Below are positions 18,101-26,941 of a DNA stretch of 64,000 bases, piece after piece. Within the stretch, counting starts at the first letter, position 1. The number at the start of each line of letters is the position of its first letter. Location: contig NZ_JAJEJR010000002.1 of assembly GCF_021390595.1 (NCBI RefSeq), forward strand, positions 2,392,387-2,456,386, written 5' to 3'. The position numbers and the translations under genes were made by a program. The notes beneath the pieces were generated by a model. That model saw only the letters and a list, made by a program, of their open reading frames with translations. It was not told the DNA's origin and made no database searches. Source of the DNA: Paraburkholderia sp. HP33-1. Lineage in GTDB: Bacteria > Pseudomonadota > Gammaproteobacteria > Burkholderiales > Burkholderiaceae.

Positions 18101-18610
18101 TGCTTACCCCGGATTATATTGGACTAATGTTGAAGCAAGTAAATCGAAAGCATGGAGCCGCGAACGCCTGTGCCGCCGGACGTAATGCCCGCCAGCAGTA
18201 GAAAAACCTTCCTGAACGTTTCCCGCCTCGGAAGAAACCGGAAAATTCTGCTCGCCGAGGTTAAATCGCCAACGGTTCGAAAAGAATACTTCTGTCGGAC
18301 TTCGCGTTCCGTTAGCTGCCGCACCGACTTCGCTCGATACCCCAAAGGGTAAAGATAATTCGCCGTCTGCGCGCAAAGAATAATCGGTTTGCGGCGACTC
18401 AGCGTTGTAAAAATGCCGCTTGCTGGCTTACTTAACTCACTCCGGATGCTAACCGCTTATCGGACGCATATTACGCGCATAGATTTATGACAGCCATGTG
18501 CTAATTGAGCGGATGGGAAATTGGCCGGAACTGGCGCAAAGAAAATCAAACGCCGCCGACGGATCGGTCAGCCGCGCGCGCCGGCATTGCACCGGCGCGG
18601 CATGAGGTGC
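18101..18610. other. AT-richer gap, no gene seen
   Basis: About 500 nt with visibly lower GC than neighbouring genes (for example 18210-18260 and 18340-18380). Open frames on both strands lack ribosome sites and recognisable sequence. Such DNA beside an H-NS gene could be a silenced or acquired patch, but nothing specific is seen. Confidence 0.4.
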
Positions 18611-18877
18611 TTACTTCGCGGGCGCGCGGCAGGCGTAGAGCAGGCTCAACGTGCCACCCTGGCTCGACTGGCGCACGACGTCGAACGCGCCGTTGCAACT
18701 CGCGGCCGCCTGCTGCGAGCACAAGTCGGAACCCACCGGACATTGCACGAGCGTGGTCGCGCGGCCGTCCGACAGGAACAACGGCGCGCTGCTGCCGCAA
18801 CCGCCGAGCGCAACGATCGCGCCGACGGCCAGCATGAGGCTCGAACGGCGCGCGAAGAAGGAAAGGCTGCGTTTCAT
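18611..18877 (-). CDS. Small lipoprotein
   Basis: Product of 88 aa. MKRSLSFFARRSSLMLAVGAIVALGGC ends in a lipobox-like LGGC with Cys as the predicted lipidated residue. The ~60-residue mature domain contains four more Cys (CPVGSDLC, ASCNG, YAC), so two disulfides are likely. It would sit on a periplasm-facing membrane surface. GGGGTCTCC precedes the chosen start. Function is unknown. Confidence 0.72.
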   Translation of the reverse strand: MKRSLSFFARRSSLMLAVGAIVALGGCGSSAPLFLSDGRATTLVQCPVGSDLCSQQAAASCNGAFDVVRQSSQGGTLSLLYACRAPAK

Positions 18878-19059
18878 GGAGACCCCGGTCACGTCTTGTT
18901 TTTCGATCCTGCGATTGTGCCACGCGGCCCTCGTGCTGCGTCAGTTGGCGCGGCACGGCCCGACGGGTGCGACGCAAGGCGCTTGCGGTATTTTTCGTGA
19001 TCGCGGTGCACTACGCGACCGGGTTGGTAAGAACATCGAACCGGCAAACTGTACTTTGA

Positions 19060-19207
19060 TCTGATAGATCCGCATTAGTCCCACCTCGACAGCCGGCCTC
19101 GGAAGCACGAGGATGGAGTCGTCAGCGCCCAACTGTTGCAAGGGCAGGCTGACCCGAGTAACAACGGCGTTTAGCGGCCCGTCCCTATCCGGACGGGCTA
19201 TTTTTTG
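19060..19207 (+). ncRNA. Candidate small RNA ending at an orphan terminator
   Basis: A strong intrinsic terminator reads rightward, yet the nearest upstream gene is on the opposite strand. The preceding ~110 nt contains internal dyads (for example CCTCGGAAGCACGAGG near 19100). It does not match 6S, SRP or tmRNA patterns I know. The 5' end is a guess because no strong promoter is visible. Confidence 0.35.
19174..19207 (+). terminator. Orphan intrinsic terminator
   Basis: Perfect 8-bp stem GCCCGTCC/GGACGGGC with a 6-nt loop, then TATTTTTT. There is no T tract in the other direction, so it acts on rightward transcription. Confidence 0.75.
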
Positions 19208-19227
19208 GCACGCTCGAATCGGGTGCG

Positions 19228-19248
19228 AATGGTGAGGGAATCCGGGAA
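19228..19248 (+). repeat. Dispersed 21-bp element, single copy
   Basis: AATGGTGAGGGAATCCGGGA plus one base: the GGTGAG...CGGGA frame of the element. It lies 20 nt beyond the orphan terminator. Confidence 0.65.
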
Positions 19249-19562
19249 CGGAGCGGCGATGCATGGAGCCGCCCGGCGCACGGGCCTCGCTCACCGCTCC
19301 CTAGCCCGCCCCAGCGTCACCGGCATGACAAAAACCGAACCCGCCCCGCCCCGCCGCGGGGCATGAAAAATGCGGCCGTCGCGACGAGGAGTCGCGTTAA
19401 ACTGATTGCACGCTGCGCAAGCGCAAATGCGTTAGCGGCTGCATACTCGACTAAAACCCGGGCGAGACGGAGGCAGACGCAACACAGCCCGACGGCGCGG
19501 CAGACGGCACGCCGTCCGCCCCGTACAATGGTTCCATCACCAACGCGACAAGGACAACTTCG

Positions 19563-19814
19563 ATGCGCATCACCGGGTCCTCCGGGTCAATGGCCCTGCT
19601 CACCGAATACGACGACGCAACGGCGCGCGAACTTCGCTCGCTGCGCCTCGAATCGACCGAAGACGGCAAAGGCATCCTGCTGATCGAGGTCGATGAGCGC
19701 AAGCCGGGCATACATCGCGAAGTGCGCTACGAAATCACGCCCGCGGAGCTGATTGCCGCGATCCGCGCGCATGGCGCCGAGTTGCCGGGCGAGCAGCACA
19801 ATCATCGTCAGTGA
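19563..19814 (+). CDS. Hypothetical protein, 83 aa
   Basis: Small soluble acidic protein with alternating strand and helix character: LLIEVDERKPGIHREVRYEI, then TPAELIAAIRAHGAEL. It ends in a His-containing tail. AAGGAC precedes the ATG. No catalytic motif, signal peptide or membrane segment is seen. It stands alone, about 400 nt upstream of the DedA-like gene. Confidence 0.65.
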   Translation: MRITGSSGSMALLTEYDDATARELRSLRLESTEDGKGILLIEVDERKPGIHREVRYEITPAELIAAIRAHGAELPGEQHNHRQ

Positions 19815-20220
19815 AGCAGGCGCGCGGCGGGTATGAGCGTCGCGTGACTCGTCAGCCTCTCCCGCTTGTCGCGTCGCACTTCGACGCGTGCGCGCGGGAT
19901 TATTCGCATTGGACCCGCCTGCGCGCGTCGGCATGCTTCCGTTTGTTCCGCTCGGCCCGCCAATCCACGGTTTCCTACGGGTTTTAGCAAGCGCTTTCGC
20001 GCCATTCGCCCGGCGCGCTTACGCGGCCTTCAGCACGTTGTCACAAGCGTTTGTCACGCTTGCGTCCCGGGGCACGCCGCACACGTGCCGGCCCGATCGC
20101 AGCGAGATAACGAGCCGATTTCCGGGCCGTTTGCACGTCTGAAAAATACGTCCATAATCTTTGCATTACTCTTCGCATTCCTTAGCGCGCTGCGCCCGCA
20201 AGGGCCGCGGATGTAAACCG
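19815..20220. other. Gap upstream of the DedA-rhodanese gene
   Basis: About 400 nt. I see no gene, repeat or terminator here. The last 100 nt are AT-richer and probably hold the promoter for the downstream membrane protein. Confidence 0.4.
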
Positions 20221-21213
20221 ATGCTACATGACCTAGTCGCGCAATATGGACCGGCGCTCGTCTTCCTCAACGTACTTGCCGCCGCGCTCGGGCTGCCGGT
20301 GCCGGCGATGCCGTCGCTCGTGCTGTTCGGCGCGATGGCCGCGATGCACCCCGGCTCGGTCGGCACACAACTGCTGCCGGTTCTGGTGCTTTCGATCTTC
20401 GCGACGCTGATCGGCGACAGCGCGTGGTATCTCGCCGGCCGCATCTATGGCGGCAATACGCTGAAGACGATCTGCCGGCTGTCGCTGTCGCGCGACACCT
20501 GCGTGAAAAAGACCGAGCGCTTCTTCGGCCGCTGGGGCGTACGTGTGCTCGCGGTCGCGAAGTTCGTGCCGGGGCTGTCGATCGTGTCGATCCCGATGGC
20601 GGGCGCGATGCACACACGCTACCGGACCTTTCTCACCTACGACGGCGTCGGCGCCGCGCTGTGGTCCGGCACCGGGCTCATCATCGGCGCACTGTTCGCG
20701 CGGCAGATCGACATGCTGTTCGCAATGGCCGGGCGGCTGGGGCGCACGGCGGCACTCGTCGTCGTCGCATTGCTGGCGCTGTACGCGGCGTACCGGTGGA
20801 TCCGGCGCCGTCAGTTGATCGCGAAGCTCGCGACCGCGCGCATGGAGGTCGACGAACTCGAGAAGCTGTTCGCGGCCGGCCGGGCGCCGGTCGTGTTCGA
20901 CATCCGCTCGCAGGAGAAACGCAAGCTCGATCCGTTCGTGATCCCAGGCGCCCAATTCGCCGACGAACGGCAACTCGAGGGCATCGTCGCCACCTATCCG
21001 CACGATCAGAAGCTGGTGATCTACTGCTCCTGCCCGAACGAAATTTCCGCGGCATGGATGGCCAAGCAACTCAGCGAAGCCGGTTTCTCCGACGTGCTGC
21101 CGCTGCGCGGCGGCATGGAGGCCTGGCGCGACTCGGGCAAGCCCGTCGACTCGCTGCCCGAGATGCCGTCGCCGGAAGTCGCGGTCGACGACGTCGCGCC
21201 CAAAGCCGTCTAG
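20221..21213 (+). CDS. DedA-family membrane protein fused to a rhodanese domain
   Basis: Product of 330 aa. Residues 1-200 form a DedA/SNARE-associated (VTT) membrane domain with several helices (FLNVLAAALGLPVPAMPSLV, later VAKFVPGLSIVSIPMAGAMH containing the family F-x-P-G). Residues about 214-315 form a cytoplasmic rhodanese domain (VVFDIRSQEKR; YCSCPNE at about 266-272, with Cys in the active-site loop). DedA proteins are linked to membrane-lipid scrambling and envelope homeostasis. The rhodanese domain could carry persulfide sulfur, so a sulfur-sensing or delivery role at the membrane is possible (inference). The chosen start is the ATG nearest the hydrophobic domain. The thioredoxin-reductase-like gene follows 95 nt later. 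Confidence 0.88.
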   Translation: MLHDLVAQYGPALVFLNVLAAALGLPVPAMPSLVLFGAMAAMHPGSVGTQLLPVLVLSIFATLIGDSAWYLAGRIYGGNTLKTICRLSLSRDTCVKKTERFFGRWGVRVLAVAKFVPGLSIVSIPMAGAMHTRYRTFLTYDGVGAALWSGTGLIIGALFARQIDMLFAMAGRLGRTAALVVVALLALYAAYRWIRRRQLIAKLATARMEVDELEKLFAAGRAPVVFDIRSQEKRKLDPFVIPGAQFADERQLEGIVATYPHDQKLVIYCSCPNEISAAWMAKQLSEAGFSDVLPLRGGMEAWRDSGKPVDSLPEMPSPEVAVDDVAPKAV

Positions 21214-21308
21214 CTGGAATAAGCGGCGGCATGGCTCGCCCCAGCGTGCGAGCACGCGCCGTCTTACCTCCCGTTCAATCGTGCAATGAACATCGAAGGA
21301 GCGGTTCA

Positions 21309-23039
21309 ATGCTTTCGACTCAGGACGTTTCGACTCAAGAGGTGGAAGGACAGCAGGGAGTCGTCGCCGATGCGCCGTATTCGTCGCTGTCGACGCGCAT
21401 GCACCAGATGTTTCCCGTGCTCAGCAGCGCGGAGATCGACCGGTTGCGCCGCTTCGGCGAGATCGGTCACTGGAAGTCCGGCGAGCTGCTGTTCGAAACC
21501 GGGCACACCGGCCCCGGCATGTTCGTGCTGCTCGAAGGACGCGTGAAGGTCTATCAGCGTGACGGCATCGGCCGCGAGGTCGTGATCAGCGAGCGCGGCG
21601 CCGGGCATTTCCTGGCCGAGGTCGGGCAGCTGTCGGGCAGGCCCGCGCTCGTCAACGGCCGCGCGCTCGACGCCGTCGAAGCGCTGCTGATTCCGCCCGA
21701 CCGCCTGCGCGCGCTGATCGTCGCCGAAGCGGAACTCGGCGAGCGCATCATGCGCGCGCTGATTCTGCGGCGCGTGTCGTTGATCGAAAAGGGCGCGGGC
21801 GGGCCAATCCTGATCGGCAATAGCAGCGACGCCCGGCTCGTGACGCTGCAAGGCTTCCTGTCGCGCAACGGCCATCCGCATTCGGTGCTCGACGAACGCG
21901 ACGAAGACGCGCTGCGTCTGATCGAGCAATTCGCCGCGCAGCGCGAGGACCTGCCGCTCGTGATTTGCCCGGACGGCTCGGTGCTGCGTCATCCGAGCAT
22001 GCCGGAACTTGCCACTCGCCTGGGTCTGCTGCCCGATCTCGACGACTCGCATGTGTACGACGTCGCGATCGTCGGCGCGGGGCCGGCGGGACTGGCCGCC
22101 GCGGTGTACGCGGCTTCCGAAGGACTTTCCGTGATCGTGCTCGATAGCCGCGCGCCAGGCGGCCAGGCGGGCGCAAGCTCGCGGATCGAAAACTACCTTG
22201 GCTTTCCGACCGGCATCTCGGGCCAGGCGCTCGCCGGCCGCGCATTCGTGCAGGCGCAGAAGTTCGGCGCGCACGTCGCGATTCCGGTCAACGTGCAGGC
22301 GCTGCAATGCGGGCAGTCGCCGTATCGGCTCGAACTGAAATGCGGCGGTCACATCAGCGCGCAGGCGATCGTGATAGCGAGCGGCGCGGTGTACCGGCGA
22401 CCCGCGCTCGATGGGCTCGATCGCTTCGACGGACGCGGCGTCTATTACTGGGCGTCGCCGGTCGAGGCGAAGCTGTGCAAGCGCCGGGAGGTCGTGCTGG
22501 TGGGTGGCGGCAATTCGGCCGGCCAGGCGATCGTCTATCTGGCGACGCACGCGGCCAAGGTTCACGTGCTGATCCGCCGCAGCGGTTTCGAGGCGACGAT
22601 GTCACGCTATCTGATCGACCGCATCCACTCGCTGCCGAACGTGATCGTGCATCCGAATTCGGAAGTCGGCCGGCTCGATGGCGATGAGGACGGGCTCGTG
22701 TCGGTCGCGTTGAAGAGGCCGCTGCCCAATGGCGTCGATCACTTCGACACGCGGCATCTGTTTCTCTTCACCGGCGCGGACCCGAACACCGAATGGTTGC
22801 ACACCTGCGGCGTGAAGCTCGACGCGAAAGGCTTCGTGCTGACCGGCATTGCCGCGGACGGCTCAGCCACGGCGTGCGATCTTGGCACCACCGTCGAGGG
22901 CGTCTATGCGATCGGCGATGCGCGCGCCGGGTCGACGAAGCGCGTGGCCGCGGCGGTCGGCGAAGGCGCGGCCGTCGTCGCGCAGATCCACCAGTTGCTG
23001 GCGCAGACGAGCGGGGAAGCGGTGGCGTTGGGCGCGTGA
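21309..23039 (+). CDS. Cyclic-nucleotide-domain + thioredoxin-reductase-like flavoprotein
   Basis: Product of 576 aa. Residues ~35-150 are a CRP-type cyclic-nucleotide-binding domain (FPVLSSAEIDRLRRFGEIGH, GPGMFVLLEGRVKVYQRDG). After a small linker domain comes a class II pyridine nucleotide-disulfide reductase module: FAD motif GAGPAG near 255-260, GGQAGASSRIENYLGFP, NAD(P) motif GGGNSAG near 399-405 and a C-terminal FAD segment YAIGDARAGSTKRVAAAVGE. The redox CxxC of thioredoxin reductase is absent; YYWASPVEAKLC stands there. AAGGAG precedes the ATG. The upstream DedA-rhodanese gene suggests a shared redox or sulfur stress role (inference). Confidence 0.88.
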   Translation: MLSTQDVSTQEVEGQQGVVADAPYSSLSTRMHQMFPVLSSAEIDRLRRFGEIGHWKSGELLFETGHTGPGMFVLLEGRVKVYQRDGIGREVVISERGAGHFLAEVGQLSGRPALVNGRALDAVEALLIPPDRLRALIVAEAELGERIMRALILRRVSLIEKGAGGPILIGNSSDARLVTLQGFLSRNGHPHSVLDERDEDALRLIEQFAAQREDLPLVICPDGSVLRHPSMPELATRLGLLPDLDDSHVYDVAIVGAGPAGLAAAVYAASEGLSVIVLDSRAPGGQAGASSRIENYLGFPTGISGQALAGRAFVQAQKFGAHVAIPVNVQALQCGQSPYRLELKCGGHISAQAIVIASGAVYRRPALDGLDRFDGRGVYYWASPVEAKLCKRREVVLVGGGNSAGQAIVYLATHAAKVHVLIRRSGFEATMSRYLIDRIHSLPNVIVHPNSEVGRLDGDEDGLVSVALKRPLPNGVDHFDTRHLFLFTGADPNTEWLHTCGVKLDAKGFVLTGIAADGSATACDLGTTVEGVYAIGDARAGSTKRVAAAVGEGAAVVAQIHQLLAQTSGEAVALGA

Positions 23040-23078
23040 CATTCAACGCGACTCATGCGACGCAACGCCGGGCGCATG

Positions 23079-23116
23079 AAAAAAAGCGCACTGTGCGTCA
23101 CACGGTGCGCTTTTTT
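23079..23116. terminator. Bidirectional terminator
   Basis: AAAAAAGCGCAC and GTGCGCTTTTTT form a stem around a 13-nt loop. It lies between convergent genes and serves both the flavoprotein gene and the 85-aa gene. Confidence 0.8.
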
Positions 23117-23156
23117 CAAAGGCGACGCGATGGCCGCGCCGCTGCGGGTCCGCTTG

Positions 23157-23414
23157 TCAGCGGTCCAACTTCGCGCGCAGCTCGCGCGCGGCCTCCAGCA
23201 GTCCTTCGTAACCCGAACGCGCGTGTGCCGGCAGATCGGGATCGCCGACCAGCGCGCCGAGCGTTTCGATCAGACTGTACACAATGCCTTTCGCCGCGCC
23301 CGATGCAATCCCGCCCGACGACACCTGCTGATCGACGTGACTGAGCGCCGCGTCGAGCTGCTCGATCTGGGGACGATCGTCAGAGGGCGGCTTGGGAGAA
23401 ACGTCTTGCGTCAT
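23157..23414 (-). CDS. Hypothetical protein, 85 aa
   Basis: Small soluble helical protein: N-terminal Pro-rich segment (SPKPPSDDRP), then helices IEQLDAALSHVDQQV and GIVYSLIETLGALVGD, ending LLEAARELRAKLDR. There is no signal, membrane segment or catalytic motif. MTQDVS is chosen as start, although AGGAG lies 12 nt upstream, slightly far; a longer form from MHSKERC is possible. Function is unknown. The gene is convergent with the flavoprotein gene. Confidence 0.6.
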   Translation of the reverse strand: MTQDVSPKPPSDDRPQIEQLDAALSHVDQQVSSGGIASGAAKGIVYSLIETLGALVGDPDLPAHARSGYEGLLEAARELRAKLDR

Positions 23415-23508
23415 GATCGAACATCGCTCCTTTGAGTGCATCGGTAGAGTTGTTATATACCGATCGTGCGCCGCCGTCTATTCGTGATCGGCGCGAGGGC
23501 GATCTGCA

Positions 23509-25701
23509 TCAAGGCGTCCAGCGATACATCAGGATCTTTGCGCGCGCGTCGTCTTCGACCAGCACTACGTACTCGCCGTTATCGCGCCGCACCGCGCTGA
23601 TGCCGAGATACACGTCGACCCAGCCGCTCGTCGCGCCGACGCTCGCGCCCGGCGTCATGTAACCGACCGCCGTGCCGTTACGCGCGTCGTAGACGTCGAC
23701 CCGATCGGTGTACAGCTCGGCGACGAAGATATAGTTGCCCGCCACCGCGACGCCGACCGTGGTGGTCTGCGGATCGCTATACGTGTTCCATGGCAGCGAG
23801 ATCGTGTAGACCTGGGTCGGCGTGCCGGTGCTCCAGTTGTCGTAGCGGGCAAGGACCGGACCCGCTTCCTTCCAGTGCGTCGCGTCCCACGGAATCGCGC
23901 TGGTGAAACCGGACAGATACATCGTGTCGGTCGATGCAATGTAGACGAGCCGCGCGAGCCGCGTGAATGGCGCGGGCATCGCGAACATCTTCGAACTCGC
24001 GTACGTGTAGATCGGATTGCCGGCGGAGTCGAGACCTTGCAGCGGCATCTCGCGCACGCCGCTTAGTGGCGTGGCGAGCCACACGTTGCCGGGTTCGTCG
24101 ACCCACCAGAAGCCGTCGCCCACCGTGCTGCCGGTCGACGGATTGCTGCTGATCTCGCTCGCGTCGACGGTGCCATCGCCATTCACGTCGCGCCACAGCC
24201 ATTCGCCGTAGGTCGGCTGCCCGGCTGGCCATGTGCCCGGCAGGGGATTCTGCGCGAGCAGGCCCGACGGAATCGCGATCTCGCCATGCGCGGCATCGAA
24301 GCGATAGACGTTCAGATAGTGCGCGCCTGAATCGAGCGTATAGAGAAAACGCTTGCCGTCGAATCTGCGAACCATCGGTTCGCCGCGCACGCCGCGCGGC
24401 TCGTGAAACGCGGGGTCGTCGGGATAATCGAAGCGGTCGAGCGTGAACGCCGCATACGACCATTCGTGGCCGACAGGCTGGCTGTAGTTCAGCGTGAAGC
24501 GCTTCGAGCCCGTGTAGACGGAGGCGGACGTGGCCGGATCGAACGCGCCACTATCGACGAAGGTCAGGCCGTACAGCCGCCAGTTGAGCACGCGCGTGCC
24601 GTACACGTAGCTCTCCAGCACCGCGCCTTGCCCGACCGACGCCGAGCCGGGCGCGCGCGGCCCCTCGCCGTTTTGTGCGACGTACAGATTGCCAGCCGGG
24701 TCGGCGCCGATGCCGGTGATGCCGTTGAAGCGCACATCGCCCGGCACGCCGCGCACCGGGTGGAAGATGCCGTTGCGCGTGCCGATCGACGCGCCGGCAA
24801 CCATCTGCCCATCCGCACCTTTGTTGAACACGAGAATCTGTTGCGAAACGCCGTTGTCGGCGACCAGCAGTTGGCCTGATGGCGAGACCGTGAGGTCGGT
24901 CGGCACGGTGCCGGCGGGCAGCGACAATGGACCGGCGAGCGCGGTGCCGTCGGCGCGGTAGTGCAGGATGCTCAGATTGCCTGTCCCGAAGCCGCTGATG
25001 ATCCACAGCGTCGAGTTGCTGTCGATCGCGATGCGCGCGGGCGACGCGACGCTCCACGAGCGCAGCGGCTGCATGGACTGCGCGTCGTACACGACGATCC
25101 GGTTGCCGTAGGTGTCGGCCACGTAGAGCTCACTGTCGGTCGCGGCGAGGCCGCGAATGCTCGCATCGATGCCGGTCGTCACCGTTTCGACTGCGAGGAA
25201 GCTGTTCTTCGTCGCGTTCGCGCTATTGCCGATGCCGCCGGAAAACGGTGCGCCGGTCGCGAGCTTCGCGAGCGTGCGGCGCGTGATGCCATACCAGGTC
25301 TGATTGGCCGGGGGATAGTCGGCGCCGACCAGTGCGTTGCTCTGGTTGCCGATCGACATCGCTCCATACAGGTAGGTGTGATTGACCGCGACCGCGTCGC
25401 CGCCGGCCGCGCCCCAGCCGTGCGTCGAACCGGCAACCGCGAGTTTGTCGCCCGCGCGATAGGCGGCGATTTCGCTACCGCTTTCGTCCCACGGCGAATT
25501 CGTATAAACGGTGCCATCGGCGCCGACGCTAATGGCCTGAATGTCCTGCTGCATCCATTTACCGTCGCCAAATCCGAAACTATTACCGATCCATGACGTC
25601 GAGTAATTCAATTGGGATTGCGCTGAGACATTCGGCGAGATCAGGCTATGGATTAACACCACGGCCACGCCAAGGCGGGAGAATAGCTTCACGGCGGTCA
25701 T
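23509..25701 (-). CDS. Secreted NHL/beta-propeller repeat protein
   Basis: Product of about 730 aa. The signal peptide is MTAVKLFSRLGVAVVLIHSL, followed by ISPNVSAQS. The mature part is built of repeating beta-strand units with Gly/Asp turns (AATDSELYVADTYGNRIVVY, ISVGADGTVYTNSPWDES, IGADPAGNLYVAQNGEGP) typical of NHL-type propellers, plus a DVNGDGTVDASE dockerin/EF-hand-like calcium loop near residue 510. It is an extracellular or periplasmic protein, probably binding carbohydrate or protein; no enzyme motif is certain. A TTG start at 25740 is possible, but ATG 25701 gives a better signal peptide. The promoter region is unusually AT-rich. Confidence 0.8.
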   Translation of the reverse strand: MTAVKLFSRLGVAVVLIHSLISPNVSAQSQLNYSTSWIGNSFGFGDGKWMQQDIQAISVGADGTVYTNSPWDESGSEIAAYRAGDKLAVAGSTHGWGAAGGDAVAVNHTYLYGAMSIGNQSNALVGADYPPANQTWYGITRRTLAKLATGAPFSGGIGNSANATKNSFLAVETVTTGIDASIRGLAATDSELYVADTYGNRIVVYDAQSMQPLRSWSVASPARIAIDSNSTLWIISGFGTGNLSILHYRADGTALAGPLSLPAGTVPTDLTVSPSGQLLVADNGVSQQILVFNKGADGQMVAGASIGTRNGIFHPVRGVPGDVRFNGITGIGADPAGNLYVAQNGEGPRAPGSASVGQGAVLESYVYGTRVLNWRLYGLTFVDSGAFDPATSASVYTGSKRFTLNYSQPVGHEWSYAAFTLDRFDYPDDPAFHEPRGVRGEPMVRRFDGKRFLYTLDSGAHYLNVYRFDAAHGEIAIPSGLLAQNPLPGTWPAGQPTYGEWLWRDVNGDGTVDASEISSNPSTGSTVGDGFWWVDEPGNVWLATPLSGVREMPLQGLDSAGNPIYTYASSKMFAMPAPFTRLARLVYIASTDTMYLSGFTSAIPWDATHWKEAGPVLARYDNWSTGTPTQVYTISLPWNTYSDPQTTTVGVAVAGNYIFVAELYTDRVDVYDARNGTAVGYMTPGASVGATSGWVDVYLGISAVRRDNGEYVVLVEDDARAKILMYRWTP

Positions 25702-25771
25702 TCCTTGCCAGGCGCTTATTGACGGTTTTGTCGTCGACAATGCGCGTGCATCAAATTTGGTGTTTTATCCT

Positions 25772-25801
25772 CTCATATAAAAATAGAAAATTAATTGACA
25801 A
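25772..25801 (-). promoter_or_regulatory. Candidate promoter of the propeller gene
   Basis: Leftward -35 TTGTCA (25801-25796) and -10 TATGAG (25777-25772) with an 18-nt, nearly pure A/T spacer. The -35 directly abuts the T tract of the upstream gene's terminator. Confidence 0.4.
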
Positions 25802-25825
25802 AAAAATCTGCATTCAATGCAGATC
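25799..25825 (-). terminator. Terminator of the EamA transporter gene
   Basis: Perfect 8-bp stem ATCTGCAT/ATGCAGAT with a 3-nt loop. Read leftward it is followed by seven T. Confidence 0.75.
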
Positions 25826-25899
25826 TAAAAGGATAATCCCAATTGCATAGAATTACGTTTCTAACGAAATCTTCCCGTCACGAAGCCGGTCAATACCGG

Positions 25900-25964
25900 C
25901 TCCCGTAAAGACTCACCAATTAGAGATTCAGTTGCTTTTTCTGCTCCTGTAAGTCCTCACCTTG
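25900..25964 (-). repeat. Dispersed 21-bp element, two copies
   Basis: Minus-strand copies at 25900-25920 (CTCCCGTAAAGACTCACC core) and 25944-25964 (CTCCTGTAAGTCCTCACCTT core). They differ from consensus at several positions but keep CTCC(C/T)G...CTCACC at the same spacing. Confidence 0.6.
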
Positions 25965-25977
25965 AGTGATACGCGCG

Positions 25978-26880
25978 TCACGTTCGCGCCGCCCGGCGAC
26001 GCACGAAAATCCGTTGCGTGAGATCGAACGCCACCAGATTGCCGGCCACGACGAGCAACAGACCGACCACCGCGAGCGCGGACCAGCGATAACCTTCGAA
26101 CAATGTCGACACCGCGAGCGCGACGATCGGAAACAGCACCGTGCAATACGCGGCGCGCTCCGGGCCCATGCGGCCGACCAGCATCAGGTAGGCCGTAAAG
26201 CCGATCACCGAGCCGAACACGGCCAGATACGCGAGCGCGCCGAGATAGCGCACCGACGGTTCGAGCGCAAACGAATAGCCGGCGAACAGACTGCCGACCG
26301 TCAGAACGGCCGCGCCGATCAGCATCGCCCAACTGTTGGTTGCAAACGGATGCAGGCCCATCGATTGCATGCGGCTCGACAGCAGGTTGCCGGCCGAGAA
26401 GCACAGCGTGCCGAGAAACGCGACGCCAAGCCCGAGCCACGCGGTGTGATCGCCGAGATGCCCGGCCATCTGCTGCACGAACAGACAGACGATGCCGACG
26501 AGCCCGAGCAACGCGCCCGCAATCGCGCTCGGCTGCAGCGGCCGGCCCATGAACAGCCGCCCGTTGATCGAGTTCAAGAGCGGCGCGGTCGAGAACACCA
26601 CCGCGACGAGCCCGCTCGGCACGATCCGTTCGGCGTAGTAGAAGCACAGGAAATTCAGGCAGAACAGCGCGAGACCTTGCGCGGCGAGGTAGCGCCAGGC
26701 GTCGCGCGGCGGCCAGATCGGCCGGCGCATGATGCGCAGCAGCGCGAACAGCAGCAGCGCGGCGATCCAGAAACGCCACGCAATCGATACTGGCGGCGGC
26801 ACCGCGCCGAGTTGCCATTTGATCGCCATCCAGGTGGTGCCCCAGATCAGCACGGTGACGGCATAGAGCAGGAGATTCAT
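25978..26880 (-). CDS. EamA-family drug/metabolite transporter
   Basis: Product of 300 aa with ten predicted membrane helices in two EamA repeats. It starts MNLLLYAVTVLIWGTTWMAI with the family motif near the first helix (GTTWMAIKW), and has FLCFYYAERIVPSGLVAVVF ahead of the repeat junction. It is an inner-membrane exporter or permease of small metabolites, substrate unknown. Divergent from the AraC regulator with a 61-nt gap, which may control it. A weak ribosome site (GAGGCCCTTCC) precedes the ATG. Confidence 0.88.
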   Translation of the reverse strand: MNLLLYAVTVLIWGTTWMAIKWQLGAVPPPVSIAWRFWIAALLLFALLRIMRRPIWPPRDAWRYLAAQGLALFCLNFLCFYYAERIVPSGLVAVVFSTAPLLNSINGRLFMGRPLQPSAIAGALLGLVGIVCLFVQQMAGHLGDHTAWLGLGVAFLGTLCFSAGNLLSSRMQSMGLHPFATNSWAMLIGAAVLTVGSLFAGYSFALEPSVRYLGALAYLAVFGSVIGFTAYLMLVGRMGPERAAYCTVLFPIVALAVSTLFEGYRWSALAVVGLLLVVAGNLVAFDLTQRIFVRRRAART

Positions 26881-26941
26881 GGAAGGGCCTCAGGCTGCAA
26901 TGACGGGCTGCAATAACACGCAGCATTGACGAAAGCCCACT

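Larger units (their letters stand above)
18878..19562. other. Gap containing an orphan transcript candidate and one repeat copy
   Basis: 685 nt without a convincing protein gene. It contains a strong rightward terminator at 19174-19207 with no gene upstream, and one copy of the 21-bp element at 19228-19248. Confidence 0.5.
25741..25977. other. AT-rich gap with promoter, terminator and two 21-bp elements
   Basis: 237 nt, much AT-richer than its surroundings at 25745-25870. It contains a leftward promoter candidate for the propeller gene, a leftward intrinsic terminator for the transporter gene, the short dyad AGCCGGT/ACCGGCT (25884-25901) and two minus-strand copies of the dispersed element. 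Confidence 0.55.
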
